Source: Saccharopolyspora erythraea NRRL 2338 (GTDB taxonomy: Bacteria > Actinomycetota > Actinomycetes > Mycobacteriales > Pseudonocardiaceae). Taken from it: a stretch of 64,000 nucleotides of DNA. Position 1 is the first letter of the stretch. Each line of letters starts with the position of its first letter. This document shows positions 48,097 to 56,219 of this stretch, piece by piece. The position numbers and the translations under genes are program-made. The notes below the pieces were generated by a model, which did no database searches, had not been told where the DNA came from, and worked only from the letters and a program-made list of their open reading frames with translations. Location: contig NC_009142.1 of assembly GCF_000062885.1 (NCBI RefSeq), positions 4,701,584-4,765,583 of the forward strand. The letters are read 5' to 3'.

Positions 48097-48623
48097 GCCT
48101 TGGCCCGGGCCAATACCGCACCGCAGCGGCCGGAACGCCCGTCGGGCCTGCGGCTCACCTACCTCTCCGGCATCCGCCGGCCTGCGCTGACCGCCGACAT
48201 CGACCACCTGCAAGACGAATTCACTTCCTTGGTCGAAAACCGAACGCCGTCGCTACTGGCGATTTCCGGGTGCGGGCCACTGACCGCGGCCAAGATCCTC
48301 GGCGAAACCGCAGGTGCCGACCGGTTCCTTTCCAAGGACGCCTACGCTCGGCACACCGGAACCGCACCGCTTCCTGTCTGGTCGTCCAACCTCGCCCGAC
48401 ACCGGCTATCACGCACCCGCAATTGGCAGCTCAACGCCGAGCTGCACCGCATCGCGCTCACACAAGCTCACTGGCAGCCTGAGGCCCGCGCCACCTCGCC
48501 CGGCGCAAAGCCGACGGCGACGGCGGGCTCAAGGCCCTCCACATCCTCAAACGACGACTCTCTGACATCGTCTACCGCGCCGTGATCAACAATGCCCAGA
48601 CCCTCGAACCCACCCCAGCCTGA
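48097..48623 (+). pseudogene. IS110-family transposase, C-terminal fragment with frameshift
   Basis: The C-terminal Transposase_20 domain of an IS110-family recombinase is recognisable: TPSLLAISGCGPLTAAKILGE, RFLSKDAYARHTGTAPLPVW, and RNWQLNAELHRIALTQ. A one-base loss near 48494 shifts the frame; in the other frame the end continues (GDGGLKALHILKRRLSDIVY) to a stop at 48621. The N-terminal RuvC-like catalytic domain is missing. The IS5-family element lies directly to its left. Confidence 0.85.
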
Positions 48624-48710
48624 CAGAGGAGCAAGAGACAGACCCGGCTTTTGTGCACACGCTGAAGACGGGTCGCCGTGCACAGGTTCCGAAATCCGCA
48701 TCGGACGTAT

Positions 48711-48741
48711 CCTCTGTGGACCCGCCAGCGGTCCACAGAGG
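48711..48741. terminator. 12-bp perfect hairpin next to the GlxA-type gene
   Basis: CCTCTGTGGACC (48711-48722) and GGTCCACAGAGG (48730-48741) with a 7-base loop lie ten bases past the stop of the minus-strand regulator gene, so a terminator for that gene is likely. A second inverted repeat, CCACGGCT (48746-48753) and AGCCGTGG (48769-48776), overlaps the gene end. Confidence 0.65.
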
Positions 48742-48751
48742 GCCTCCACGG

Positions 48752-49708
48752 CTAACCGCCGTCGCGCGAGCCGTGGAAGGCGGCGCGGTAGGCGTGCGGG
48801 CTGGTGCCGACGACGCGCTTGAAGCGGTCGCGGAAGGCCGTCGGCGAGCCGAACCCGACCTGGGTGCCGATGCGGTCCACCGGGTGGTCGGTGGACTCGA
48901 GCAGGTACTGGGCCTGGCGGACGCGGGCGCGGTGCAGCCATTGCAGCGGTGTCGTGCCGGTCTGCTCGCGGAACCGCCGGTTGAGCGTGCGGGTGCTCAT
49001 GCCCGCACGCGCCGCGATGTCCTCCAGCACGAGGTCCTTCGCGCAGTTGTCCTCCATCCAGCGCAGCACCGGCTCGAGGACCGCGCCCCGCGGCACGGGC
49101 GGCTGGTCGTGGACGATGAACTGCGCCTGCCCGCCCTCGCGCTCCAGCGGCATGACCGACAGCCGCGCCGCGTCGGCGGCGACCGCCGAGCCGTGGTCGC
49201 ACCGGATCATGTGCAGGCACAGGTCCAGGCCCGCCGCGGCTCCCGCCGAGGTGAGGAACTGGCCGTTGTCCACGTAGAGCACGTCGGGGTCGACCTCGAT
49301 CCCGGGATGGCGCTGGGCGAGCTCGTCCGTGCCCATCCAGTGCGTGGTCGCCCGGTGCCCGTCGAGCAGCCCGGTGGCGGCGAGGACGAACGCGCCCACG
49401 CAGATGGAGGCCATGCGGGTGCCGTTGGCCGCGGCCTGCCGCAGCGCGTCGAGAACCTCGTCGGGCACCGGGTCCTCGGGCTCGGAGCAGCCGGGCAGGA
49501 CGATCGTGTCGGCGTCGGCCAGCGCCTCCAGACCCCACCGCGGTTGCAGCGTGAACGCTCCGGCGTCAACGGCCGGCGCGTTGCCGCAGACCCGGACCCG
49601 GTAGGCGGGGCGACCGTCGGGCAGCCGGGCGAAGCTGAACACCTGGAGCGGCGTGGCCAGGTCGAAGGGGATGACCTTGTCCAGGGCGAGTATGGCCACC
49701 GTGTGCAT
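48752..49708 (-). CDS. GlxA-type regulator (DJ-1/PfpI domain plus AraC HTH)
   Basis: A 318-residue transcription factor. Residues 1-190 form a class I glutamine amidotransferase-like (DJ-1/PfpI) sensor domain with the elbow cysteine in MASICVGAFVLAATGLLDG. Residues about 215-310 carry the double AraC HTH: LVLEDIAARAGMSTRTLNRR and VDRIGTQVGFGSPTAFRDRF. Such regulators sense small molecules through a non-catalytic DJ-1 domain. It is divergent from a stand-alone DJ-1/PfpI gene at 49887 across 178 bases and is the natural candidate to control that operon. Confidence 0.92.
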   Translation of the reverse strand: MHTVAILALDKVIPFDLATPLQVFSFARLPDGRPAYRVRVCGNAPAVDAGAFTLQPRWGLEALADADTIVLPGCSEPEDPVPDEVLDALRQAAANGTRMASICVGAFVLAATGLLDGHRATTHWMGTDELAQRHPGIEVDPDVLYVDNGQFLTSAGAAAGLDLCLHMIRCDHGSAVAADAARLSVMPLEREGGQAQFIVHDQPPVPRGAVLEPVLRWMEDNCAKDLVLEDIAARAGMSTRTLNRRFREQTGTTPLQWLHRARVRQAQYLLESTDHPVDRIGTQVGFGSPTAFRDRFKRVVGTSPHAYRAAFHGSRDGG

Positions 49709-49886
49709 GGCGACACACTAGACACCCGTCCGATTCCAGCCAAGCACGCCACCAGTCAGTTCACGCATAACGCCAGCTCATCGAGTTGGCGAGAATCCGT
49801 TGCCTTGTGGCATTCCAGCCCGTTCCCGATCACGCGCAGCGCGGCTAGCTTCGTGGTGACCAAGCCCGAGGAGGACTGGACCGCCG

Positions 49887-50561
49887 ATGTTCGCCCAGAT
49901 CGTGTTGTTCGACGGGTTCGACCCGCTCGACGTCGTCGCCCCGTACGAAGTGCTCAGCGCCGGTGGAAACGCCGCAGGTGGCGCGCTGGAGGTGGAGCTG
50001 GTCTCCGCCGAAGGCGCGCGGGAGGTCCCCAGCGGTGTCGGCGCGTTGTCGCTGCGCGCGACGGCGCGGCTGGACCCGGGGCGCGGCGGCCTGCTCGTCG
50101 TGCCCGGTGCGGCCGGACGCCTCGAGGGCGACGGCGACGACACCGTTGTCGCCGTCCTCCGTCGCGCGCTCGGCACCGAGCTGCCCGTTCTGCTGCGGGA
50201 GGCCGTCGACCGCTCCGGGCTGGTCGTCTCCACCGTGTGCGGCGGCTCGTTGCTGCTGGCGATGGCCGGCCTGATCCAGGGTCGCAGGGCGACGACGCAC
50301 CACCTCGGCCTCGACGAGCTCGCGGCAGCCGGGGTGACCGCGATCAAGGCCCGTGTCGTCGACGACGGCGACCTGGTGACCGGTGCCGGCGTCACCTCGG
50401 GACTCGACCTGGGGCTCCACCTCCTGGAGCGCGAGCTCGGACCGCGCGTCGCGCTCGCCGTGGAGGAGCTGTTCGCCCACGAGCGCCGCGGCACCGCGTG
50501 GCGCGACGCCGGGGCTGCCGCGGTGCCGTTGGCCGCCGAGGGCGCTGGAGCGGTCGCGTGA
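49887..50561 (+). CDS. DJ-1/PfpI family protein
   Basis: A 224-residue stand-alone DJ-1/PfpI protein with IVLFDGFDPLDVVAPYEVL at the start and the nucleophile-elbow cysteine in VVSTVCGGSLLLAMAGL. Relatives include isonitrile hydratase and glyoxalase III-like enzymes, but the assignment is open. It shares its general fold with the divergently encoded regulator. Its stop overlaps the GTG of the DUF2269-like membrane protein (GTGA), so the two are co-translated. Confidence 0.88.
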   Translation: MFAQIVLFDGFDPLDVVAPYEVLSAGGNAAGGALEVELVSAEGAREVPSGVGALSLRATARLDPGRGGLLVVPGAAGRLEGDGDDTVVAVLRRALGTELPVLLREAVDRSGLVVSTVCGGSLLLAMAGLIQGRRATTHHLGLDELAAAGVTAIKARVVDDGDLVTGAGVTSGLDLGLHLLERELGPRVALAVEELFAHERRGTAWRDAGAAAVPLAAEGAGAVA

Positions 50562-51031
50562 CGAAGGTGCTGCTGTCCATCCACGTCCTGGCCGCCATCA
50601 TCGCGATCGGCCCGGTCACGGTCGCCGCGAGCATGTTCCCCGCCGCGGCGCGGCGTGCCATGGCCGCCACCGACCGCGGGTCCGGACTGGCCGTCGTCCG
50701 CACGCTGCACCGAGTCTGCCGCGTCTACTCCGCAATCGGGATCGTCGTGCCGGTCTTCGGGCTGGCGACCGCGAGCAGCCTGGGCGTTCTGGGCGACGCG
50801 TGGCTGATCGTCTCGATGGTGCTGACCGCCGCCGCGGCGGCGGTGCTGGGCCTGCTGGTGATCCCGCGCCAGTCCGCCATCCTCACCGAACTCGGTGCGT
50901 CCACCGAGGCCACCGCCGAGCGGCGCGGAGCGCTCGCGCGGCTGGCCATGCACACCGGGATCTTCAACGTGCTGTGGGCGGTGGTGACGGTGCTGATGAT
51001 CGTCCGGCCCGGCTCGACGACGGGGGCCTGA
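50558..51031 (+). CDS. DUF2269-like integral membrane protein
   Basis: A 157-residue protein from GTG 50558, overlapping the DJ-1 stop. Four hydrophobic segments are seen: LLSIHVLAAIIAIGPVTVAA, a span around IGIVVPVFGLATASSLG, LIVSMVLTAAAAAVLGLLVI, and IFNVLWAVVTVLMIV. The first resembles the DUF2269 start with its conserved His. No enzyme motif is visible. It precedes another small membrane protein by two bases, making a three-gene operon. Confidence 0.7.
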   Translation: MTKVLLSIHVLAAIIAIGPVTVAASMFPAAARRAMAATDRGSGLAVVRTLHRVCRVYSAIGIVVPVFGLATASSLGVLGDAWLIVSMVLTAAAAAVLGLLVIPRQSAILTELGASTEATAERRGALARLAMHTGIFNVLWAVVTVLMIVRPGSTTGA

Positions 51032-51033
51032 AC

Positions 51034-51330
51034 GTGAGTTCCCGGCGGGTGCTGCGGATCGCGGCCGGTGTCGAACTGGTGTCCCTGGTCGTGCTGTTCA
51101 CCAACATTGCGACCGTGCACTGGGACGGGGTTTCCTCGCTGGTCGGCCCCGCGCACGGGTGCGCGTACCTGATCGTCGTCGTCCTGGCGTTCGCCCGCCG
51201 GGCGGGAGCACGGGTGGGCTCGGCGGCGATGGTCCCAGGGTTCGGCGGTCTCATCGTCCTGCGGCTCCTCGCCGGATCCGCGGACCGGCAACCCCTCGAC
51301 CAGCGTGGATTGAAATCCGAAGGAGGTTAG
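51034..51330 (+). CDS. small membrane protein (DUF3817-like)
   Basis: A 98-residue protein from GTG 51034, two bases after the preceding stop. Three hydrophobic segments include IAAGVELVSLVVLFTNI and GPAHGCAYLIVVVLAFA; the order and the GPxHG motif fit DUF3817 family proteins. The function is unknown. It is the last gene of the DJ-1 operon. Confidence 0.7.
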   Translation: MSSRRVLRIAAGVELVSLVVLFTNIATVHWDGVSSLVGPAHGCAYLIVVVLAFARRAGARVGSAAMVPGFGGLIVLRLLAGSADRQPLDQRGLKSEGG

Positions 51331-51378
51331 GTGCGGTGCAACGCGCCGGTCACGGGCCGTAGCCGGCTGACGGGCGCG

Positions 51379-51873
51379 TCAGCGGCCTTCCGGTGAAGAC
51401 GGCTCGGAGACGGCCGGGGGCGGCACCACGCTGGCCTGGATGAGCTTGCGGGCACCCCGGTCCAGGGCGGTCAGCAGCGCGGGCACCGCGACCGACGACT
51501 GCTCGTCGAGCTTGTCGCGCAGGCTGAACTGGTCGTGCGCCTCGTGCAGCAGCCGGCGCTGCTCGTGGTCGCGGATCTGAGGCAGCAACCGCCGTTCGAT
51601 CACGCCACAGGCGCCCTCGGCGATCTGGTCCAGGGCGTCGAACGACGGCGGGATCAGGCTCGCGATGGTGGCCAGAGTGTCGAGCTCCCGCGCGGGGCCG
51701 ACGTCGACGACGTCGGCGGCCACGGTGGCCCGCCGCTCCAGGTGCCAGGCGATGAAGTCCCGGAGGTGGGCGTAGAGCTCCGCGGCGGCACGAACCCGGT
51801 CCGAGTCGTCGGCGTACCGGTGGGAGAAGTACTCGGTGGTGCAGTCGAGCATCGCGCTCGGATCTTCGAACAT
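51379..51873 (-). CDS. hypothetical protein
   Basis: A 164-residue soluble protein, ATG 51873 with GGAGCG upstream. It is rich in alpha-helix-forming residues, with segments DRVRAAAELYAHLRDFIAWH and DQIAEGACGVIERRLLPQI that suggest a helical bundle. A histidine/glutamate-rich stretch (IRDHEQRRLLHEAHDQF) recalls hemerythrin-like or DUF-type bundles, but I cannot assign a family. It is monocistronic. Confidence 0.55.
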   Translation of the reverse strand: MFEDPSAMLDCTTEYFSHRYADDSDRVRAAAELYAHLRDFIAWHLERRATVAADVVDVGPARELDTLATIASLIPPSFDALDQIAEGACGVIERRLLPQIRDHEQRRLLHEAHDQFSLRDKLDEQSSVAVPALLTALDRGARKLIQASVVPPPAVSEPSSPEGR

Positions 51874-52135
51874 GTCGGTGCGCTCCGGCTTCGGCGGCTT
51901 CCGAATTCCGCAGTGGGCGTGCGATCGCGAGCAATGATGCACCACCGCCGATCAAGGGGATCCGCGACCTCCGAATTGTTACCTTTGGATGCGGAATAGC
52001 GAATTCCCCGGCCGGATCGTTCCACTTGCACAGGCGAAGAACGCGATGTCCTCATCGAGTCCGCGTGGCGCGGAGCCCTGCCCGGTCGCGCTGAGGAAAT
52101 GATCGCGAATTCGAGTCCCACGACCGAAGCACCTT

Positions 52136-53116
52136 TCAACCGGACCCGAGCCGGTCGACGGTTTCGGTGAAACCCTTCCACGCAGTCTCGGTGTCGGAGG
52201 TGCGTTCGTGCGGACCGCGGAACCACGCCACGAACTCGGCGACGTCCACCAGGTCCCAGCGCAACCGGTAGAGCGCGAGCGCGTCCGCGTCGAGTTCCCG
52301 TCCGGTCACCTCCACGTACCGGGCGAGCGCGGCGGGGTCGCCGGAGACCACCGACAGGTCGCGTTCGGGGACGGCCAGGCCCACGGTGTCCCAGTCGACC
52401 AGGCGGTACCCGTCCTCCCGTGCGAGCAGGTTTCCGGGATGCGGTTCGCCGTGGGTGACGACGTGCCGCGCGCCGCGCGCCCGCACCGCGTCGGCCAGCC
52501 GGTCGAAGTCGACCAGCCGGTCGCGGAGGAGAGCCGCGTGCTCGGCTACCAGTTCTCGTGCCGGCTCGGCGAAAGGACCGCCCTCCCAGACTCCCGGGAG
52601 CTCGCCGAGTGCGGCTTCCATCCCGGCCCGGCCCGCCGGGTCCAGCACGGCTCGCGGTGTGCGTTCCGGTGGTGTGCGGGCGTGCAGGGCCGCCAGCATG
52701 TCGAGCACCTGGTTCCGTCGCTCCGCCGCCATTTCCTGCCCGAACTCGCCGGATTCGCCGGTAACGAACGGGAAAACGCTCATCGCGTAGCGGTCGTCGA
52801 GCGCGACGACCGGATCGCCGCCGGCGGAACGCAGGGGCGCGACCACGAAGTCCAGGCCGCCCTCGTGCAGGGAAACCGCGGTGCCCATCGCACGGCGCAA
52901 GCCGTCCAGCGCCGCCGTCGCACCGCGCCCGCAGTGCTCCTTGTGCTCGAGGTCGGAGACGGTGACGAACCACCGCCGCCCGTCGCCATCGCCGGCTTCC
53001 CAGTGGTGGTCACCGAAACCGACGGGGACGTAGACCGTCGTGGTGGCGCGGATACCGAATTCTTCCATACCGCGCAACACTTTTTCTTCGGGCAGGCACA
53101 GAGGAAGTTCTTGCAC
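52136..53116 (-). CDS. aminoglycoside phosphotransferase-fold protein
   Basis: A 326-residue protein of the APH/choline-kinase superfamily. The Brenner motif VVTHGEPHPGNLL carries the catalytic base in the place of HGDxHxxN (E for D), and YRLVDWDTVGLAVPERDLS provides the metal-binding aspartate. The glutamate in place of the usual catalytic aspartate resembles spectinomycin/hygromycin-type relatives, where HGE or HAD variants occur. It may phosphorylate an antibiotic or a small hydroxylated metabolite; no substrate can be named. It is transcribed alone. Confidence 0.8.
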   Translation of the reverse strand: MQELPLCLPEEKVLRGMEEFGIRATTTVYVPVGFGDHHWEAGDGDGRRWFVTVSDLEHKEHCGRGATAALDGLRRAMGTAVSLHEGGLDFVVAPLRSAGGDPVVALDDRYAMSVFPFVTGESGEFGQEMAAERRNQVLDMLAALHARTPPERTPRAVLDPAGRAGMEAALGELPGVWEGGPFAEPARELVAEHAALLRDRLVDFDRLADAVRARGARHVVTHGEPHPGNLLAREDGYRLVDWDTVGLAVPERDLSVVSGDPAALARYVEVTGRELDADALALYRLRWDLVDVAEFVAWFRGPHERTSDTETAWKGFTETVDRLGSG

Positions 53117-53207
53117 GCAGTCACGCTAGCAGAACCTCCGGTGCGGCCTTCGGCCGGCGAAACCGCACCGCGGCGGCGGAAACACCCGTACGGCCTCCCG
53201 GGCTCGC

Positions 53208-54089
53208 CTACGGAACACGCCCGGCCTCGGGTTCCTCCTCGCCGCGAGCCGTGAGCACCTGGCTGATGAGAAGGTCGTAGACCAATGCCCCGATCACGCC
53301 TCCGATGAGCGGGCCGATGATGGGGATCCAGAAGTAGTTGCTGAACCACTCGTAGGTCCCCGGGAGCGAGATGTCCCCCCACCCGGTGAGGAACGTCCAC
53401 AGCCGTGGACCGAAGTCACGCGCCGGGTTGATCGCGTAGCCCGCGTTGGGACCGAAGGTCAGCCCGATCACGCCCACGACCATGCCGATGAGGTACGGGG
53501 CCATGTTCGCCGCGGGCGCGGAGTTGCGCTTGTCGGTGAGCGCGCAGATGAGCAGGAGCAGCACGGCGGTGCCGACGATCTGGTCCAGCAGCGGTCCCCA
53601 CCACGATCCCCCGAAGTACTCCGCCGGGAAGGTGGCGAAGATCGCGAAGGTGTCCAGGGACTCGTTGCGCGGCGTCCCGGCCTTGGCGTTGAAGGCGTCG
53701 ATCGCCCAGCTGTAGACCGCGTACACCAGCGCCGCCGCGACGAACGCCCCGACCAGCTGTGCGATCCAGTACGGGACCACCTTGCGCCAGGGGAACACCC
53801 GCCGCACCGCGAGCGCCAGGCTCACGGCGGGGTTGATGTGGGCGCCGCTGACGCCGCCCGCGGTGTAGACGCCGAACACCACGGCGAAGCCCCAGCCGAA
53901 GGCGATGATCAGCCAGTTGGCGGCACCGAAGGAGTCGGCCTGGCGTCCCGATCCGGGCAGCCCGGCCACCGCGACGGCGACCGAGGCGCAGCCCAGCAGG
54001 ATCAGGACGAACGTGCCGAGGAACTCGGCGAGCATCTCACCGCCGAGGCCCGCTCGGTAGCCGCGGCGGCCTTTCCCGGACTCAGCCAT
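53208..54089 (-). CDS. aquaglyceroporin (MIP family, GlpF-like)
   Basis: A 293-residue channel with six spans. ATG 54089 has GAGGAG seven bases upstream. The two pore motifs are HINPAVSLA and AINPARDFGPRL. The aspartate after the second NPA (NPARD) is diagnostic of glycerol-conducting GlpF-type channels rather than water-specific aquaporins. An insertion between spans (FNAKAGTPRNESLDTF) is larger than in E. coli GlpF. No glycerol kinase or dehydrogenase gene is adjacent, so the physiological solute may be another small polyol. Confidence 0.93.
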   Translation of the reverse strand: MAESGKGRRGYRAGLGGEMLAEFLGTFVLILLGCASVAVAVAGLPGSGRQADSFGAANWLIIAFGWGFAVVFGVYTAGGVSGAHINPAVSLALAVRRVFPWRKVVPYWIAQLVGAFVAAALVYAVYSWAIDAFNAKAGTPRNESLDTFAIFATFPAEYFGGSWWGPLLDQIVGTAVLLLLICALTDKRNSAPAANMAPYLIGMVVGVIGLTFGPNAGYAINPARDFGPRLWTFLTGWGDISLPGTYEWFSNYFWIPIIGPLIGGVIGALVYDLLISQVLTARGEEEPEAGRVP

Positions 54090-54323
54090 CGCTCCTCCTC
54101 GTCTTGTGGTGGCCGAGGGCAGCAGACTCTTACCTCCCCCAGCGGGCGGCACGGACCCGCACGGCCCGTCGTACGCAAGACCTACCCGCTGAGCCGCGCC
54201 CTACACCCGCCCGCACGAGGCAGGCTTGGATGCGAATCGATTTCGGTTCGGCGCCGCCCGTCGCGCGGACGACGGGTGCGAACGCGCGTTCGCCGCGCCG
54301 CCCCTGTACCCGCACGCGCGGCC

Positions 54324-55031
54324 TCACCCGGAAAGCGCGCTCTGCTCCGCGAAGCGCAGGACCTCGGCGCGCACCACCGACAGGACTTCCGGGTTGGCCT
54401 CGGCGAGGTAGAAGTGCCCGCCCGGGAAGCGGTGGCTGCGGAACGCACCGGTGGTCGACCGCTCCCACGCCGCGAGCTCGTCGCGGTCGACCTCGTGGTC
54501 GTCCTCCCCCGCCATGGCCACCACCGGGCAGTGCAGCCGCCGGCCCGCGGGCGCGGTGAAGCTCTCGCTGAGCGTGAAATCGGCGCGCAGCGTGGGAAGC
54601 AGCAACTCGACCAGCTCGGGGTTGTCCAGGACCTCCCGCGGGGTACCGCCGAGCCTGCCCAGCTCGGCGAGGAACAGCTCGTCGGGGAGTTCCGACAGCC
54701 GCCTGCGCCGGGTGGGCAGGTGCGGTCCGCGACGCGCTGACGCGACGACGCCCAGCGGGCCGGTCCGGCGCGCGACCTCCCACGCCAGGCCGGCGCCCAT
54801 GCTGTGGCCGAAGCAGGCGTGCGGGCGGTCCAGCGACGGCGCGAGCTCGCGGGTGACCTGCTCGGCCAGCGCCTCCATTCTGGTGTGCGCGGGCTCGCCG
54901 ATGCGCGCCTCGCGGCCGGGAAGCGGTACCGGGACCACCTCGATCTCCGGGCCAAGCGCCCCCACCCACGGCCGGAAGGCGGCCATGCCGCCGCCGGCGT
55001 GCGGGAAGCAGAACAGCCGGATGGGTTGCAC
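54324..55031 (-). CDS. type II thioesterase
   Basis: A 235-residue alpha/beta hydrolase. GTG 55031 is chosen, with GAGGA eight bases upstream. The start IRLFCFPHAGGGMAAFRPW, the nucleophile elbow FGHSMGAGLAWE, GEDDHEV with the acidic residue and GGHFYL with the histidine are those of editing thioesterases of NRPS/PKS clusters. It would free carrier proteins that were loaded with the wrong group. It lies at the left of the NRPS cluster, followed rightward by the exporter genes on the same strand. Confidence 0.92.
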   Translation of the reverse strand: MQPIRLFCFPHAGGGMAAFRPWVGALGPEIEVVPVPLPGREARIGEPAHTRMEALAEQVTRELAPSLDRPHACFGHSMGAGLAWEVARRTGPLGVVASARRGPHLPTRRRRLSELPDELFLAELGRLGGTPREVLDNPELVELLLPTLRADFTLSESFTAPAGRRLHCPVVAMAGEDDHEVDRDELAAWERSTTGAFRSHRFPGGHFYLAEANPEVLSVVRAEVLRFAEQSALSG

Positions 55032-55100
55032 CTGCTCGTCCTCTCGAGTCCGCTCGTCACAGCCGACGAGCACGTTTGCTGGTTCAGGCGCCGGCGCCGC

Positions 55101-56219
55101 CTACGCGTAGCGCCGGTACTTCCACACCGACAGCGGCACGAACACCAGCAGCATGCCGCCGATCCACAGGAACGCACCCAGCGCCGACGGCGCCACCGGG
55201 CCGCCGAGGAACAGGTTCCGGCAGGTGTCGGTGACCAGCGTCGTCGGGTTGACCTGCGCGAACGCCCGAAGCCAGCCGGGCATGGTGTCCAGCGGCACGA
55301 ACATCGAGCTGCCGAACTGCAGCGGGATCGTCCAGATGAACCCGATCGACTGCACCGTCTCCGGGCTCTTGAGGGCCAGGCCGATGAAGGCCGAGATCCA
55401 GCACAGCGCGAAGCCGTAGGCCAGCAGCACCCCGAACGCGGCCAGCGCCGACAGCGGGTCGGTCTGCACGCGGAACCCGATGACCAGCGCGAAGACGAAC
55501 ATCACCAGCTGCCCGAGCAGCACCCGGCACATGTCGGCCGAGATCCGGGCCGACAGCACCGCCGAGCGCGCGATCGGCAGCGCCCGCAACCGGTCCATCA
55601 CGCCCTTGCTCGCGTCGACGTTGAGCGTGACGCCGGTCAGGCGGGAGGCGAACGACACCGTCTGCACCATGATCCCGGGCAGCAGGTACTGCTTGTAGTC
55701 GCTCTGGTCGCCGTTGGCGATCGCCCCGCCGAAGACGTAGACGAAGATCAGCGTGAAGATCATCGGCATCAGCGTGGCGTCGAGGATCGCTCCCCGGTCG
55801 TTGACCACCTGCAGCAGGTTGCGGCGGGCGATGGCGCCGGTGTGGCGCAGCGTCGCGCGTGGTCCGACGCGGCCGGAGACCTCCCGCATTCGCGACGGCT
55901 TCGACGGCGGTCCCTCGCGGCGCGGCGACTTCGGCGGGTTCTCGCCACGCTGCGGCGGTTCGTCGCGGCGCGGCGTCCGCTGCGGAGCCGCCGCGGGCGG
56001 CGGCCCGGACCTCGCGGGCGGGGGCGGCTGCGGCGCGGGCCGGGCGTGCGGGGCCGGGGCCGATCGCGCCGGCGGCTGCGGCGGCGGACCGCCCGGCCGC
56101 TGCGGAGCGGCCGGGCCGCGCCCCGGCGGGCGCTGGCCCGGTGGCGGCACGGCGCGCTGCCCCGGCGCCTGCGGGCCGGGCGTGCGGCGCGGCATCTGGC
56201 CTCCGGTGGGAGCGGCCAT
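55101..56219 (-). CDS. ABC-2 type permease (DrrB-like) with proline-rich N-terminal extension
   Basis: A 372-residue permease. The last 260 residues are a standard DrrB/ABC-2 membrane domain with six spans, including LLPGIMVQTVSFASRLTGV and SIGFIWTIPLQFGSSMFVP. The first 110 residues are an unusual low-complexity Pro/Arg/Gln-rich tail (repeats of PPPQPPA and RPAPQPPPPA types) without precedent in the core family. ATG 56219 overlaps the ATPase stop by one base. With the 56219-57199 ATPase it should export the cluster product or confer self-resistance. Confidence 0.88.
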   Translation of the reverse strand: MAAPTGGQMPRRTPGPQAPGQRAVPPPGQRPPGRGPAAPQRPGGPPPQPPARSAPAPHARPAPQPPPPARSGPPPAAAPQRTPRRDEPPQRGENPPKSPRREGPPSKPSRMREVSGRVGPRATLRHTGAIARRNLLQVVNDRGAILDATLMPMIFTLIFVYVFGGAIANGDQSDYKQYLLPGIMVQTVSFASRLTGVTLNVDASKGVMDRLRALPIARSAVLSARISADMCRVLLGQLVMFVFALVIGFRVQTDPLSALAAFGVLLAYGFALCWISAFIGLALKSPETVQSIGFIWTIPLQFGSSMFVPLDTMPGWLRAFAQVNPTTLVTDTCRNLFLGGPVAPSALGAFLWIGGMLLVFVPLSVWKYRRYA

